Positions 38,034 to 49,400 of a DNA stretch of 64,000 nucleotides are shown here, one piece after another. The DNA comes from Asparagopsis taxiformis (Eukaryota; Rhodophyta; Florideophyceae; Bonnemaisoniales; Bonnemaisoniaceae): assembly GCA_030407315.1 (NCBI GenBank), contig JALQPE010001722.1, positions 62,001-126,000 on the forward strand, written 5' to 3'. Position 1 is the stretch's first letter, and each line of letters begins with the position of its first letter. The notes under the pieces were generated by a model, which was not told the DNA's origin, did no database searches, and saw only the letters and a program-made list of their open reading frames with translations. The position numbers and the translations under genes are program-made.

Positions 38034-39302
38034 TCTGGGACTACGCACTCCTCTCTGCAGTTGAGAATCACAATAATTCTCCACACGCCGCCCATAAACA
38101 AACCCCCTACACGATGTGGACCGGCCGCAAGCCCGATCTAAAAACATGCATGGAATTCGGCCAACTAGGATATGTTCACGATAGACGGCCAAAGAACAAA
38201 TTCCAGCCACGCGCTACACTAATGAATTTCATTGGACGAGTCGACGACCGACATTACTACGTCTACGACAAGAATACCGACACAGTATCTCGATGTCGAA
38301 CTGCAGATTTCAAACAATACGACCCAAACTCAGATCCCCACGCACACACGCAAGCACACACCGCAACCGCGATCCCTGCCAGCACGCCATCCACATTTAC
38401 AGAACCGCGCAATCTAGCACAAGCCCGTAAAGCTCCTGATAGTGCTGAATGGGCGCTATCATGGAACGCCGAACTTGATAATCTCGAAGCCCGTGGAACG
38501 ATAACATACATACCCAAGTCCGAACTGCCACCAGGAACTAAACTACTGCCACTTAAAACCGTCCTCAAAACGAAACGCGACGCCAGCGGTAACCCTATAT
38601 CGCGAAAAACCCGCTGTAACATTAGAGGGGACCTACAGACTCCCCATGAACACTTTAACCCGGATGCAATATCCTCCCCCGTAGCTGATAGAGACGCCAT
38701 CAGAGTGGCGCTCGCACTCGCCGCAGCACACAACTACCAAGCCCACCACTTGGACTTGGATTCCGCCTTCCTACACGAGGCCTTTGAGGATGACAAAACA
38801 CTCTACATCTATCAACCCAAGCGCTTCGACGGTTCGTATAAATATCCCGGCTATGTCGGCAAAGTAACCGGCAATATGTATGGAGCGAAACAGACATGCT
38901 CCATCTTTACCACAGGACTGTCCAAATACCTACACCTGTCCCATTTCAACCGCTTAACCAGTGATAGCTGCACATTCCTGCTCACAGACCGCACAAACCC
39001 ATCAAAATTCGTCTTCTTTGTAATCACAATCGATGATTTCCTCGTGATTTCGAACAGCTCCACCCTGCGCGAAAAAGCCAAACGGCAACTACAGAAGAAA
39101 TACAAGTTAAAGGACCTCGGCCCCGTCCAGCATATACTTGGTTGGAAGGTGGATCGAAATGCACATGGAATCACCATATCCCAACCCTCCTACATCTCCC
39201 AACTACTGCAGAAATGTGACCTGTCTGCATGCAAACCCACCTCCTCCCCCATCGCCAGCGATATCCTTAACACCACTGAACAACTCACTTCCCCCTCGAC
39301 AC
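38034..39302 (+). pseudogene. Copia-2 integrase end and reverse transcriptase
   Basis: Open over about 420 codons: the integrase C-terminal region (TMWTGRKPDLKTCMEFG), a linker, then RT with DLDSAFLHEAF, GNMYGAKQTC and the catalytic ITIDDFLVIS. Motif by motif it parallels copia-1 RT at about 60% identity by eye. The frame shifts again near 39302 before YDFLSLIGSLRYLADSTRPD. Confidence 0.85.
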
Positions 39303-40059
39303 TAAGCAATATGACTTTCTCAGCTTAATTGGCAGTCTGCGGTATCTGGCGGATTCGACGCGCCCGGATATTGCCTTTATCACCGGGTACTTGGCACGCT
39401 ACTCACAAAAACCACTAACGCTCCACTGGCATGCTGGCTTACGAGTACTGAAATACTTGAAAACCACACAACAAACGGGCATAACCTACTCGTCAAAGTT
39501 CACAACAGACCTAGCAGCCCACTCCGACAGTGACTACGCTGCTTGCCCTTCAACCCGACGATTAACTTCAGGAACAGTAATCTTCTACAACAACTCACCG
39601 GTCGCATGACAGTCAAAAAGACAGCGTTTCATTGCGACAAGCACTTGGCAGGCCGAATTAGTCGCGGCGTTCCACTCAACCCTACACGTTAACTGCATCC
39701 GCAAACTACTGAATGACCTACGGCACCCGGTTCACACGCCAGTACCACTATATATGGACAACGCAGGCGCAATTACAACAGCAAAGACGCCTCACCCCAC
39801 ACCAAAGTCGAAACATATCGACATCAAATATCACTTTTTAAAGGAAGAAGTGCAACGAAAACATATTGACCTCAAGCACATCTCCACAAACCATAACGCC
39901 GCAGACATATTAACAAAGGCGCTCAAGCCGGCTCAATTCACAAAAAAAGTTACCCTCCTCCGACTACAACAGTCCGCGCCGTGCGGCGACTGTCGGATGA
40001 CCAATCCTGAATCCACGTCGCGACCAGTTCCAGTCTCCGTGTCGGATGACCACACGTAG
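39303..40059 (+). pseudogene. Copia-2 RNase H and end of pol
   Basis: RNase H motifs HSDSDYAACPSTRRLTSG, QAELVAAFHST and YMDNAGAI are present. A TGA at 39607-39609 replaces the Trp codon found in copia-1 (AWQSKRQ), so the domain is interrupted. The frame ends with a stop at 40059, 20 nt inside the 3' LTR. Confidence 0.85.
39991..40052 (+). repeat. Duplicated LTR-start sequence, 49-nt spacing (copia-2)
   Basis: TGTCGGATGACCA at 39991 recurs at 40040, the LTR start. Both copia elements have GCGGCGAC just before the upstream copy and exactly 49 nt between copies. Confidence 0.9.
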
Positions 40060-40152
40060 TACAGCACTTACACCTGTCACCACTATATATATACACACCG
40101 GCGCCGACTCTCGCACCACAATAAACTAGCTAGGACGTTACGATCTTCATCA
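40040..40152 (+). repeat. 3' LTR of copia-2
   Basis: 113 bp, apparently identical to 22282-22394. No purine-rich tract precedes it; the sequence just upstream is TTCCAGTCTCCG. Confidence 0.95.
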
Positions 40153-40994
40153 CGTGCTCGGGCGAGCGCAACTCAAATCACCTTCTCATCCCAGTCTGCT
40201 GTCGATGACACTGATTGCCGCCCATCATCCAATATACTTCATTTCTCGCGTCCATGTGGTGTCGGAAGACTTTTCCTGTGCGCTCTCTCATACCAAGTTG
40301 AGGTATGACACGCCGTTGTTCGCCGGAGACCAGTTTCTCTAGAGGCACAGCTTTGCATCGCATTGTTTCGTGACAGACGTATCATCTGTCTCGCACTCTT
40401 CCATTAGCTGATTGTATCGTCCCACGACTCATCCGTGAGTTGTTTCATCACCGTTCCGCTGGTCTGTTCTGTTTCTATTTAGCATGTATATCAATCCATG
40501 AACGACATCGGAATGCGCATCCCAACACCAACTAACACATGATACAACTGCCACACTGGTCCATGCGCTGTATCTGCCGCTTTGTCCTGCAATAAATTTG
40601 ATACTGCGCGATGATACACTTCCTCAACGCTTATAATGCGTCGTTCTTTGCTCCTTGCGCTGCGGGAAACCCGCGCTCACAAAATAACTTTCGAGCGCAC
40701 ACTTGACCACTGCTCAATCACACCTTCTCATCCTCCCGTCATGTTCTTAAAGTCCCTCAGCACTCCCACATGATGAATTAGACTACCATGCTTCCAAGAG
40801 CCAAAAACGTGAAAATTTATTACACTTCTATTGATTGTTAGCAAAACTAAAACTAACTACTCGGAAGAAACGTACATCGCCTTGTGATTTTATCCTCTCG
40901 TCACCCACAATATCCATGCATTCCGAGGAAGAGAAGACAACGTTTTGCATCCCAAGTTCATGAGGTACCATTTGTAGAAGCAGGCCCTTTTCAA
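40153..40994. repeat. Duplicated noncoding block U1, copy C
   Basis: 40380-40830 is partly homologous to 9490-9990, the 3' flank of NLR-1 (shared ACTTCCTCAACGC and CACATGA.GAA). The NLR coding sequence that would follow is missing; unrelated AT-rich sequence leads into block U2. Confidence 0.65.
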
Positions 40995-42400
40995 ATGCGC
41001 TCCTATCTCCACGTGCTTTACTTGGGTTACATCGTAAAAATAACAGCAGCAGAACTACCCCCTTCTGCAGAACACCAGATGCGACTGTGATCATATGTTA
41101 AGTCATGTTCGCTCAGAGACAGAGTATGCCTGTATCGACCTTCGGTGTCTACCATCGTCGGGTACTCTAGATAGTCAGGCTCTATGATGTTGTGCTGTGG
41201 TTGGAGTGTGCATTTACCGTCTCGGGGACTGCGCCATACTTTGATCGAATCCCTTGATTAGTGTGTAGAGCTAATCTATCGAGACACAATATGTGCTAGC
41301 TGCGGTTTGATTTTCCGCCGTGAAGAGGAGGAAATAGCATTATGTATGATATTGAGGATTGATGGTGGGCGGTAAGCACGAGGACACGAAGGCAAGCAGC
41401 AGTGGCAGTGGGTAAAGGAAAGTCGTGACTGTGGTTTACTTCACTAGCTACGGTTTAAGTATTGATCAATTCCCCGGGATTCCTAGCGAAATCATCTGCA
41501 ACGGAATGTTACGGAACAAGCTTGTAACAGCAATTGTGCTGCGTGCTACGTCATCACTCCGAGAGGGGAACGATAGTTTACCAGCGGTTGGAACTCGAAA
41601 ATTTTGATCAAAAAAACAGTCCGACATCAGCAGTCGCACGACTCGGATCGCGCGGCACGATCCACGTCAGTACACTGCACCCACTTCACCCGTGATAAGC
41701 GTCCCTCCGCAACTCGATCCCACACACGTCACGCCGCTGCAAAGCTCCTTGCATCTACCTCCGAATTCCATTCCGCAAATAATGTAATCGACCCCAGCTG
41801 CTGAGCAAACCATGGTCGCCTCGCAGACATTCACTGCTGCGGCGCACAGAAGCACAGCACACCTTCCATGTGTTGCGAACCAATTTCGTCGCGATCGGGG
41901 TCAGTAGATTGTTGTCCCTGCCGACCGCTTCCGTCCAGCTCGTCCTCACAGTATTACACATATTTCTGTGCAATACTATGCACTCGCGGTAGCGGATATG
42001 CAAGCGGCATAGTCCGTGTTCGGCACAGATCAGCAGTGCTTTGGGTCGGTGCAGGTCGGGTGCTGTTGGGTTGGTAGCTAGAGATAGACATACATCGTCA
42101 GCGACGCACACACGGGTGTCCACAGCGGCAGCGGAGAGGGCGCGACGATGAACAAGTGTAAATGGAACTTGTCGTTTTGAGCAAGTTTGTTCTTCCCGGG
42201 TCCATCACGTGTGCTGTCGGTGCATGTCTGCGAAACACTCGTGTCTCGATTGAGGACGTTGGGTCTGCTCAGGTTTGACAAGTGTTGGGAATGTAGAAAC
42301 GGGTTGGACTACATCTCCGGTGTGATGCACCACCGATACGCCAACCAGCCCAGCCACACCCGACGCACTCTGGATTTGGCAGTGAACAACTGCTCGTACA
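40995..42400. repeat. Duplicated noncoding block U2, copy C
   Basis: Very similar to 6890-8310 in the same orientation, identical over long runs near 41760-41900. No protein frame is conserved. Confidence 0.85.
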
Positions 42401-44496
42401 CGGCGCATGCTCTGTGTGCCTGGCGTCGTAACTGACTTCCATTCCACCCCTGCTGGCATTGTTGGAAATAGAATTTCAAGACGCGTAGAAGATATTTTAA
42501 CATCAAAATGATAGTGCCGGCAAGATGAGTATTTGGCGGGCCCTTTTTCTGTATCGATTACAGTATGCATCCCAAATTTGGAGGGAAATTCACTGTACCG
42601 GTGCCAGGACTGAGCTGGAATGCCAGATATCAACGGCGACAAGAACAGGACACAGATAGTCGCCAGGCACCACCAGGTCACAGACGCCAGTCAAGGAGCA
42701 TGCAGACGCACCTCCCAGCTCCCACAAACCGATCTATACCATGCTTTCCCCCATACATCTATCTGCGTTTCTGTAGAAATCCCACCCGCCCTCCATCCCG
42801 CTAACCTTGTAGATTTTCTAGTCATCCCGGGCACATCTGGGGGCCATTTGCTACATGCGCAGGCAGGGTTACACATGAAGGACTAGAGTACTCCTACTCC
42901 CAGGTTTGGACAGGTGAACTTCGCGCAAACCTTGTTGTAAACCTGCGTTCTTTAGTTTTTTCGTTCCAAGGTGTCAAGTGGTGTTCTGGGCCGAAAACGG
43001 TAGTGGTAGGGATGTTAATTTAATATGTGGCGTGGACTGATGGAATAGAGGCATCTGGATGGTTGAGACCGGCATGGAACTTTTGTAAGTCCTGACTAAT
43101 TTGGATGCAGGACAGTGAGAAATGCTGGGGCTGGCGACACCTGATGAATTGACAGCTTTTTCACACTAGAGTCATATATGAAAAGTAGCCCCGTGAGTAT
43201 CCGGTGACATTGCTGTTGGGGAATAGATAAAGACCCAGACTTCAGAGAGAGGCGTTCTTGCGGAACGGTTGATGCATAAATCCCTGCGCCATGGACACCC
43301 ACATGAGCCACACCGGTTTGCGGTCTAATAGTTTTCACAAAAGAAACGATTGCGCTTGAAGGACGCGTTCTAGTAATAGTCAAAGTAGTGTGCGAGCGTG
43401 CATTCGATGTTGTTGCAATCTGTACAAATTGTGACGGCTGATGGTTCTGCCCGGCGAAGCGTACTAAGCAATACACATTTCATAGGGAAGCCTACGTCTG
43501 GAGCCCAATAAGAGTGCATCCCGACTCGACTCCAGCCATTGCATCACGCGAGCCTCTCGTCCAAAATGAGTGAACGACGCTGCAAAACAAGCTTCAACCC
43601 TATCAGCACGCCCTCTTCGTCTATTTATATCTGAATCTGACATTTTCCGATGCCAAGGTTACTCCAGGGTATCCCGTGCACCAGGAGTAGAGTTGACGTC
43701 ACCTGCCGCGATCTTCCTCTATATTGCAGTACAGGACTTACACAGTCCATGCACAGCCATCCAAAATTGTGTGCGAATGCATGTACAGCTAGGCAAAAAA
43801 GTATCCTTATTGTCTTTCTAAACCAATACGATATCAAACAAGTTGTTCAACTGCTTACTCGCTTGACAAGTCGGGTATTTGAGTGTGACTGGAAATAGAA
43901 ATCACCCATGCCATATAAAGTTCCCCCAGCTTTGTACATTGACTTGGACTGCCGTGTGCCCAACGTCACTACTGCGCGCTCCCCTTTTTGTCCTCCGTCA
44001 TGTCTCCTCCGTCCAATCCACATGAGACTTCAAACTCTCTCTCGCTTATGGCTGTGAGTGGCCTAGGGAGGGAGCTAATGTGTCTTAAAAAATCTCCAGA
44101 AAACTTTGAAGCAAGGTGTCACGCATTCCAAATAATGCGATTCAAATGGAGATCCCAAATTCGGTTCTATCATGCCCATTATCATCTTTCCTGTATTTCC
44201 TCTCAATACTCCGTTTAGCGCAGCCAAATGCTACCCAATTAATGGAAGACCTTTTCTTTTTGACTGGCTAACTAGGAAGCTTTGGCGGTGCAAGCTGTTT
44301 ATCGCTGGGAATTGGACATAGTCAATGAAACAGAAAACATAGCTAGGGAGATATCGAGTGTATTTAAACGCAGGTAGCAGAGAGTAGAAGTAAAGGAGGC
44401 AGGAAAAAACCACCTCAACAAAAACTCAAACCACGATTAACTACAGTGATCACTAGTGAAGCCAATTGTGGCTTACTGAGTTTTCTTTGCCCAAAA
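42401..44496. other. Intergenic stretch, no supported gene
   Basis: Short ORFs only. A minus frame ending at 42205 starts with a signal-peptide-like stretch (42681 downward), but it runs into the U2 repeat and matches nothing I know. CCATATAAAG at 43910 and GTATTTAAACG at 44358 look like core promoters; the latter may belong to the LTR of the element that follows. Confidence 0.5.
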
Positions 44497-45603
44497 ATGA
44501 CACCTACAAACAGCTGTCACCACACAGGGCAACAACTTTTCACCCCTATCACACACCCGGAGTTGCGACAGCTTGGTCGCAAAGCCATTGACGAATTCGT
44601 GAAAGCACGTCAACGGTACCTACAGCGCATTAGCGACATTGATGCGCAAGGTGGAGTAGCTACTACTATCTCACTCAAATCTTCATTCGACCCCGACCTG
44701 CTGCTGTCTCTCGTTGAGTTCAAGGAATTCAAAGACGTCAATACAGTGGAAGAGCTTAATGAGGACGTTCTAAAGAAATGGTTGGAAGAGAAGACTGCCA
44801 TCTCTCTCGACTCCATCACACCCCATGATTTGGAGCAGGCTGTCATAGCGAACGTGCAAATCAATATATACGGGGATGACCCAGAGCTTCGTATAAAGAA
44901 CCTGTTCATGGAATACAAAAAGTTTCTCAGAAGCAGGCACTGGGATACACTAATAACAATCAACCCACAGGTGGCTACTACACACATATGCGCTCTCCTG
45001 AAGCCTGCAGAGTTGCAGGGTAAGATACTGGCAGATCTGAGCCTGTGTAAGACTGCATTGAAAACTGATTGGCTTTCGTTCTACCAGTATGTGGTTGAGC
45101 AAGCTGTATGTAACCCCTTCATCCCTGTCCGATCCGCATCAGTGGATCAACAGAGAGGTGAAATACTAGCTGGAGAGATTGCGAATACTTCTGAGGCCTT
45201 GAAAAATACATCATTTCATAGCTCAGCCGCTTGCATTCCAGCTAGAACTAATCGTAACACCCCAACACTATCTGCATCTCCCTGTTCGCTACCAAAACGT
45301 TCAAATACGGTAAGCACGGCTAGTAGCAAGAATATCGCAGCTGCCGCAGGTGAAGATAAGAGCCAGGATGCATCCAAGAAGCAGTTACCTTTATGCCTCA
45401 ATAAGGAAAAGTGCAATGGAAGGCATATGATAAGGGATTGTCCTAGAACTAGCAGCAAGGAGAAGGAAACGTTTCTGAAGGAATATTATGCGGAGCGATC
45501 TAAATCCGGAAGACTCAACTCTTTGTCACATAATCATGATTCCGAAGTTCGTGAAGCATTACAGGGAACTGGCAGGTACTTTGCAAACTGGCTGACACTG
45601 TGA
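44497..45603 (+). CDS. Gag-like protein of LTR retroelement
   Basis: 368 codons from ATG 44497; the frame is open from 44446 but without an earlier ATG. A helical, charged N-terminal half is followed by a low-complexity linker and a zinc-knuckle-like CLNKEKCNGRHMIRDC (C-x5-C-x3-H-x4-C) near residue 305, then a basic helix. This knuckle form is seen in gag proteins of several protist and oomycete elements. The stop overlaps the next ORF by 4 nt, in the -1 frame. Gag identity is inferred from knuckle and position. Confidence 0.6.
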   Translation: MTPTNSCHHTGQQLFTPITHPELRQLGRKAIDEFVKARQRYLQRISDIDAQGGVATTISLKSSFDPDLLLSLVEFKEFKDVNTVEELNEDVLKKWLEEKTAISLDSITPHDLEQAVIANVQINIYGDDPELRIKNLFMEYKKFLRSRHWDTLITINPQVATTHICALLKPAELQGKILADLSLCKTALKTDWLSFYQYVVEQAVCNPFIPVRSASVDQQRGEILAGEIANTSEALKNTSFHSSAACIPARTNRNTPTLSASPCSLPKRSNTVSTASSKNIAAAAGEDKSQDASKKQLPLCLNKEKCNGRHMIRDCPRTSSKEKETFLKEYYAERSKSGRLNSLSHNHDSEVREALQGTGRYFANWLTL

Positions 45604-46127
45604 GTGTAATCGTCAACGGTGATTATGGAGCAGATCACTCTGCATTAAGCCAGAATCACCTTGACAAATGCGCGGAGCAGGGAGTATTTGTATCTGTGCT
45701 CCCATTGTCCAATCCAGTACCGGTATCATTGGCTATTGACACATCTGGTGACACCACAAGGATATATGCACACAAAAAGGCAAGACTGTCAACAACACTC
45801 ATGACATCTGAGGGCCCGTTTCGACTACGCAATTTGGAATTCCTAGTCTTTGATCATAACATGCCTGAAGTTCTTATATCACGCCCTGTACTGCAGTCAC
45901 TAGGATTCAACCTGGACGCCCACATTGTGTCCGTACGTAATATATACCACGACACAGACTTCTCAGATGTCGGCTTTGAATGTCGTTCCCAGAGACGTAC
46001 AGAGAGTCATGCTCCGCCCCATACAACTAACTTGGCAATGATTCTTGGACAGACATATCCAAATGAGGCAAATGTCACAGAGATGCCACTGCACCTAGAT
46101 GCAGACGATATGAAATATTGTGTATGA
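45600..46127 (+). CDS. Retropepsin-like protease fragment
   Basis: About 175 codons in the -1 frame relative to the gag-like ORF. VNGDYGADHSALS resembles the D-x-G-A catalytic motif, and ISRPVLQSLGF resembles the second conserved loop of retropepsins. It ends by frameshift inside a 14-bp tandem duplication. It begins at GTG and would be reached by ribosomal frameshift. Confidence 0.55.
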   Translation: MSVIVNGDYGADHSALSQNHLDKCAEQGVFVSVLPLSNPVPVSLAIDTSGDTTRIYAHKKARLSTTLMTSEGPFRLRNLEFLVFDHNMPEVLISRPVLQSLGFNLDAHIVSVRNIYHDTDFSDVGFECRSQRRTESHAPPHTTNLAMILGQTYPNEANVTEMPLHLDADDMKYCV

Positions 46128-46136
46128 AATATTGTG
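46109..46136. repeat. 14-bp tandem duplication
   Basis: TATGAAATATTGTG occurs twice without spacer. The second copy shifts the protease frame and creates its stop. Confidence 0.95.
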
Positions 46137-46154
46137 ACTCATGTACCAACAGAT

Positions 46155-46440
46155 CGACACGAAACTACGTACAGCTCTGACTCAATATTAATCACACTTT
46201 GTATACTCTCCAGGAGAATGCTCTCCCGTTTGGTTGCAAGCTGTAATAATTACATCGATGTTTGGTGGCACAGCTACAGCTATAAATACTTCTCTAGTAG
46301 CTACTTACGACAGAAATACAGTGAGATAGGCAAGCTCTGCACGCTCTTGTTCTTGCTCTACGCTCCTATCTAAACACACATTTGTTCGTTCTCATTGCAC
46401 CGCTCAATAACGCTCTCACACTACCCAGCAATTCAAAGTT
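46155..46440 (+). promoter_or_regulatory. Promoter/leader region of the Tudor-bearing copia element
   Basis: TATAAATA at 46281-46288 and a pyrimidine-rich leader lead to ATG 46441. Probably the remains of a 5' LTR; no partner LTR is in the window, so its limits are unknown. Confidence 0.45.
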
Positions 46441-49400
46441 ATGGGCCCAGATCTACCCAGTCGCCCTCGGTTTGCTTGGGACTCAAAGACCGTCCCATGG
46501 ACTGACGGGAAGGGTGATCAAGAAGAATACGCAGACTCTGTTTCGCTTTGGCGTGCATTCCATGAGAAACTCCCTGATAACCATGGCAGCAAGATTCCTA
46601 CCGAATTACAGGGAATCATGCTCCAATCGCAGCTTTTCGGCCGTGCACGTGATATTGTCAAGCTCATTGACGAAAAAGTGATCCAATCTGAAGAAGGCGT
46701 TGACGCAATTGTCAATGCTCTACACAAACGTGACCCACTAGCAGTTGTTAGTGAAGTCTATCATGACTTCAACAGCTTACTGAACACAAGAAGGGGGACT
46801 ACAGAGACATTTAAAAACTTCGAGTCCCGCTTTTTGGCAAAAGTATCCAAGTTTAACTCGCAATCCTCGCTCTGCAAGCTCCCTGATGCTCTAGTATCAT
46901 TTATGTTGCTATCAAATTCCAATGTCGACAGTAATCAACGTATCTCTATACTTGCTGCGTCAGCCCCCCGAGATTTCAAGCCTACACGAAAGTCTAAAAC
47001 AGATGACTTCTTGTCTGCAGTTTCTTACGATTCTATCGCCTCAGTTCTCAGGCAATGTGATGCTTCCAGTAACACTGATACGCGTTCGATTCACACACAC
47101 TCTGCTACTGCGACACATACGAGGCACCGTTCTGGAACGAAGATCCGACGTAAGCTAAACCCAGCTCAGCTTGCCGACCTCAAATCACGCTGTAAGTGTA
47201 ATCTATGCTCTAGCTATGGCCATTGGGCATCCGATCACAACCCTGACGGCTCTTTAAAACCGGGAGTCACATCTACACCTGAACCCAGCCAACGAAACAC
47301 AAGAGATTCTGGATATGATACGAAAAAGGCCGTCACCTTTCACATGGCATCGTTGCCATCTGCCGATAATAACCTGTTCTGCTCAATTGGTCCACTTCTG
47401 GACGATGGAGCTCCTTATAGTGGAATGGGCATGAGAGAATTCCGGGCGATCCAACCAATGGTTCTACCTAATTGGAGCGGCAAGCCCCACAAATTGCCAG
47501 ACACAATTGCTGATCGTCCATTCTGGAAGTATGGATCTGGAGCTCATTCAAGTGAAGTACGAAGGATACTTGGATCTGTCTACCTAAATGCTACCACTGA
47601 TGAAGGAGTTTCTGTACGAATAAGACATTTAATCATTGAAGGATCCTCTCAGTGGGTAATTGGTCGCAATGTCACCAGGTACTGTGACATTGTACACATC
47701 AAGAATAATTTGCTACAGATACCAGCATTGGATGGAGGTACACAGCATCTCTCGATTTCATTGGTGGACTATGATCTACACTCATACATCCCACATTCTG
47801 TATTCTACAACTATGGAAAATCCGTACAAACTGTTGACAAGATGACGCTGTTCTGCGCAACATCTGTTCTGAATGGTGTAGACGGAGATTTATCCTGGAA
47901 GGATACAAAGCACATCATTGACAAAGTGCACTTACATGTCTGCGGACATTCTAATTTCTCTGACATGAAGTTGCTACTCCAGAGAAATGGCATATGGGAT
48001 GAATGTGTATCAAATTACCTGAGTGATACTATTGAAAACTGCATAAACTGCAAGACTACTTCAGTCCCGAAGACGCCCCGCAAAGTCTCGCTCAGCTCTA
48101 TGAACAGATCATTTAATGAAAAAGTTTGCATTGATCACTTATTCTTGAATGAACACGCTGTTTTCCATATCATGGACTCAAGTGTGAGATACTCTGCTGG
48201 TTCCATTGTCCATGACACTGGAATGAAGCACGCTATTTGTGCTTTTGAGGCCCAGTGGGTGTCACAATTTTGGACACCTGGTGGTGTTATATTTGATGCT
48301 GCGTTTGACAACTCTTCATTTATATCATACCTCAGAAAATGTGGCATTGACCCTATACCGCTCCCACCTCGTCGTCACAACAAAAACGTTCTGGAATCAA
48401 AACACAAGATACTACGTGACATATTCCTACGTCTCAAGGAATGTAATGATAATGACAGCTCTATCACTGATGATATTATAGTCCAACAAACCTTTCGCAT
48501 ATCCAATGACCTGTACGGAAATGACGTCATCTCATCCCATGAATTGGCAAAAGGTTACTCAAGACCCATATTACCTGGTTCCACTCCTGTGAAGATACCG
48601 AACGAGTTGTACACTGCCCATGAGACGCTCATTGCAAAGCGCAAACTCAATTTAATACTGAGGTCTAAATCGACTTCAACGTCACCTGTATGTGTCGGTG
48701 ACTTAGTTCAAATCTTCATCAAACGACAGCATGAAAAGAGAGGCAAATGGACTTCTCCCAAACCAGTACTAAGTTTTGATCCTAGTACACACTGTATCAC
48801 AGTACCAGGAAAGAATGGACATGTCGTTCGTGCTGCAATTGAAGATGTCCGAGCAGCTGTATGTGATAATCCACTTGCAATAAGTATCCAAGAGGCCATA
48901 GATGAACTGGAAAATTCCATGCAAAATGTGTTGCATACTCAAAAACCTGCAACTACGCGATACCCTGATACCGCTCCCTCTCTCGAAAACAATGCGGATT
49001 TTGATCTGACATCCGATCAAGCCAATCACACTAATTTTTCAACTTCATCCAGCAATGATACAGCCAATAGTAACGATGAAAAGATGTTACCCTCTACCGG
49101 AGATTCGATTGAAGTTTATTGGCCAGAGGATAGGACATACTATCCTGGAACTGTATCAGAACTTAATGAGGAAACTGGAAAGTATCACATATCTTATGAT
49201 GACGGTGATGCAGAGGATCTTGATCTCTCCAATGAACGTTGGAGATTTCTTTCTGCTGCTGCTCCTGAAAAAACTGTTTCCAGCAACAAGATCACTATGC
49301 TACCTGGCGCTGAGCTTTCTAGTGTGGAAAGAAATGCAACTGATGAGTACTTCAGTGTCTTCCACGACAAAGAATTCTCACTTCACTACGCTCAAGGGTT

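Larger units (their letters stand above)
22282..40152 (+). mobile_element. Ty1/copia element with 113-bp LTRs, split by a gypsy insertion (copia-2)
   Basis: Apparently identical 113-bp LTRs (22282-22394, 40040-40152), TGTCGGATGACC...CATCA. Inside: a copia-type primer site, gag and protease, a 12.46-kb gypsy element flanked by GATAA, then integrase, RT and RNase H. The pol half has at least two frameshifts and one nonsense codon, so it cannot move by itself. No target duplication flanks the LTRs (ACCAT on the left, CGTGC on the right). Very short LTRs and the half-tRNA primer site recall GalEa/CoRe-type copia elements reported from red algae; that lineage call is from memory and unverified. 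Confidence 0.9.
44497..46136 (+). mobile_element. 5' fragment of an LTR retroelement (gag and protease)
   Basis: A gag-like ORF and an overlapping protease-like ORF, then a break at a 14-bp tandem duplication (46109-46136). RT, RNase H and integrase are absent. The next element's promoter region starts within about 20 bp, so this one was probably truncated by insertion or deletion. Confidence 0.65.

Noticed and set aside
42205..42681. Minus-strand ORF with a signal-peptide-like start
   Set aside because: Its second half lies in the duplicated U2 block, where the frame is not kept in the other copies; no family match.
43988..44218. Short ORF 75 nt after a TATA-like CCATATAAAG
   Set aside because: 76 codons, no motif and no conserved neighbour; promoter match alone is too weak.
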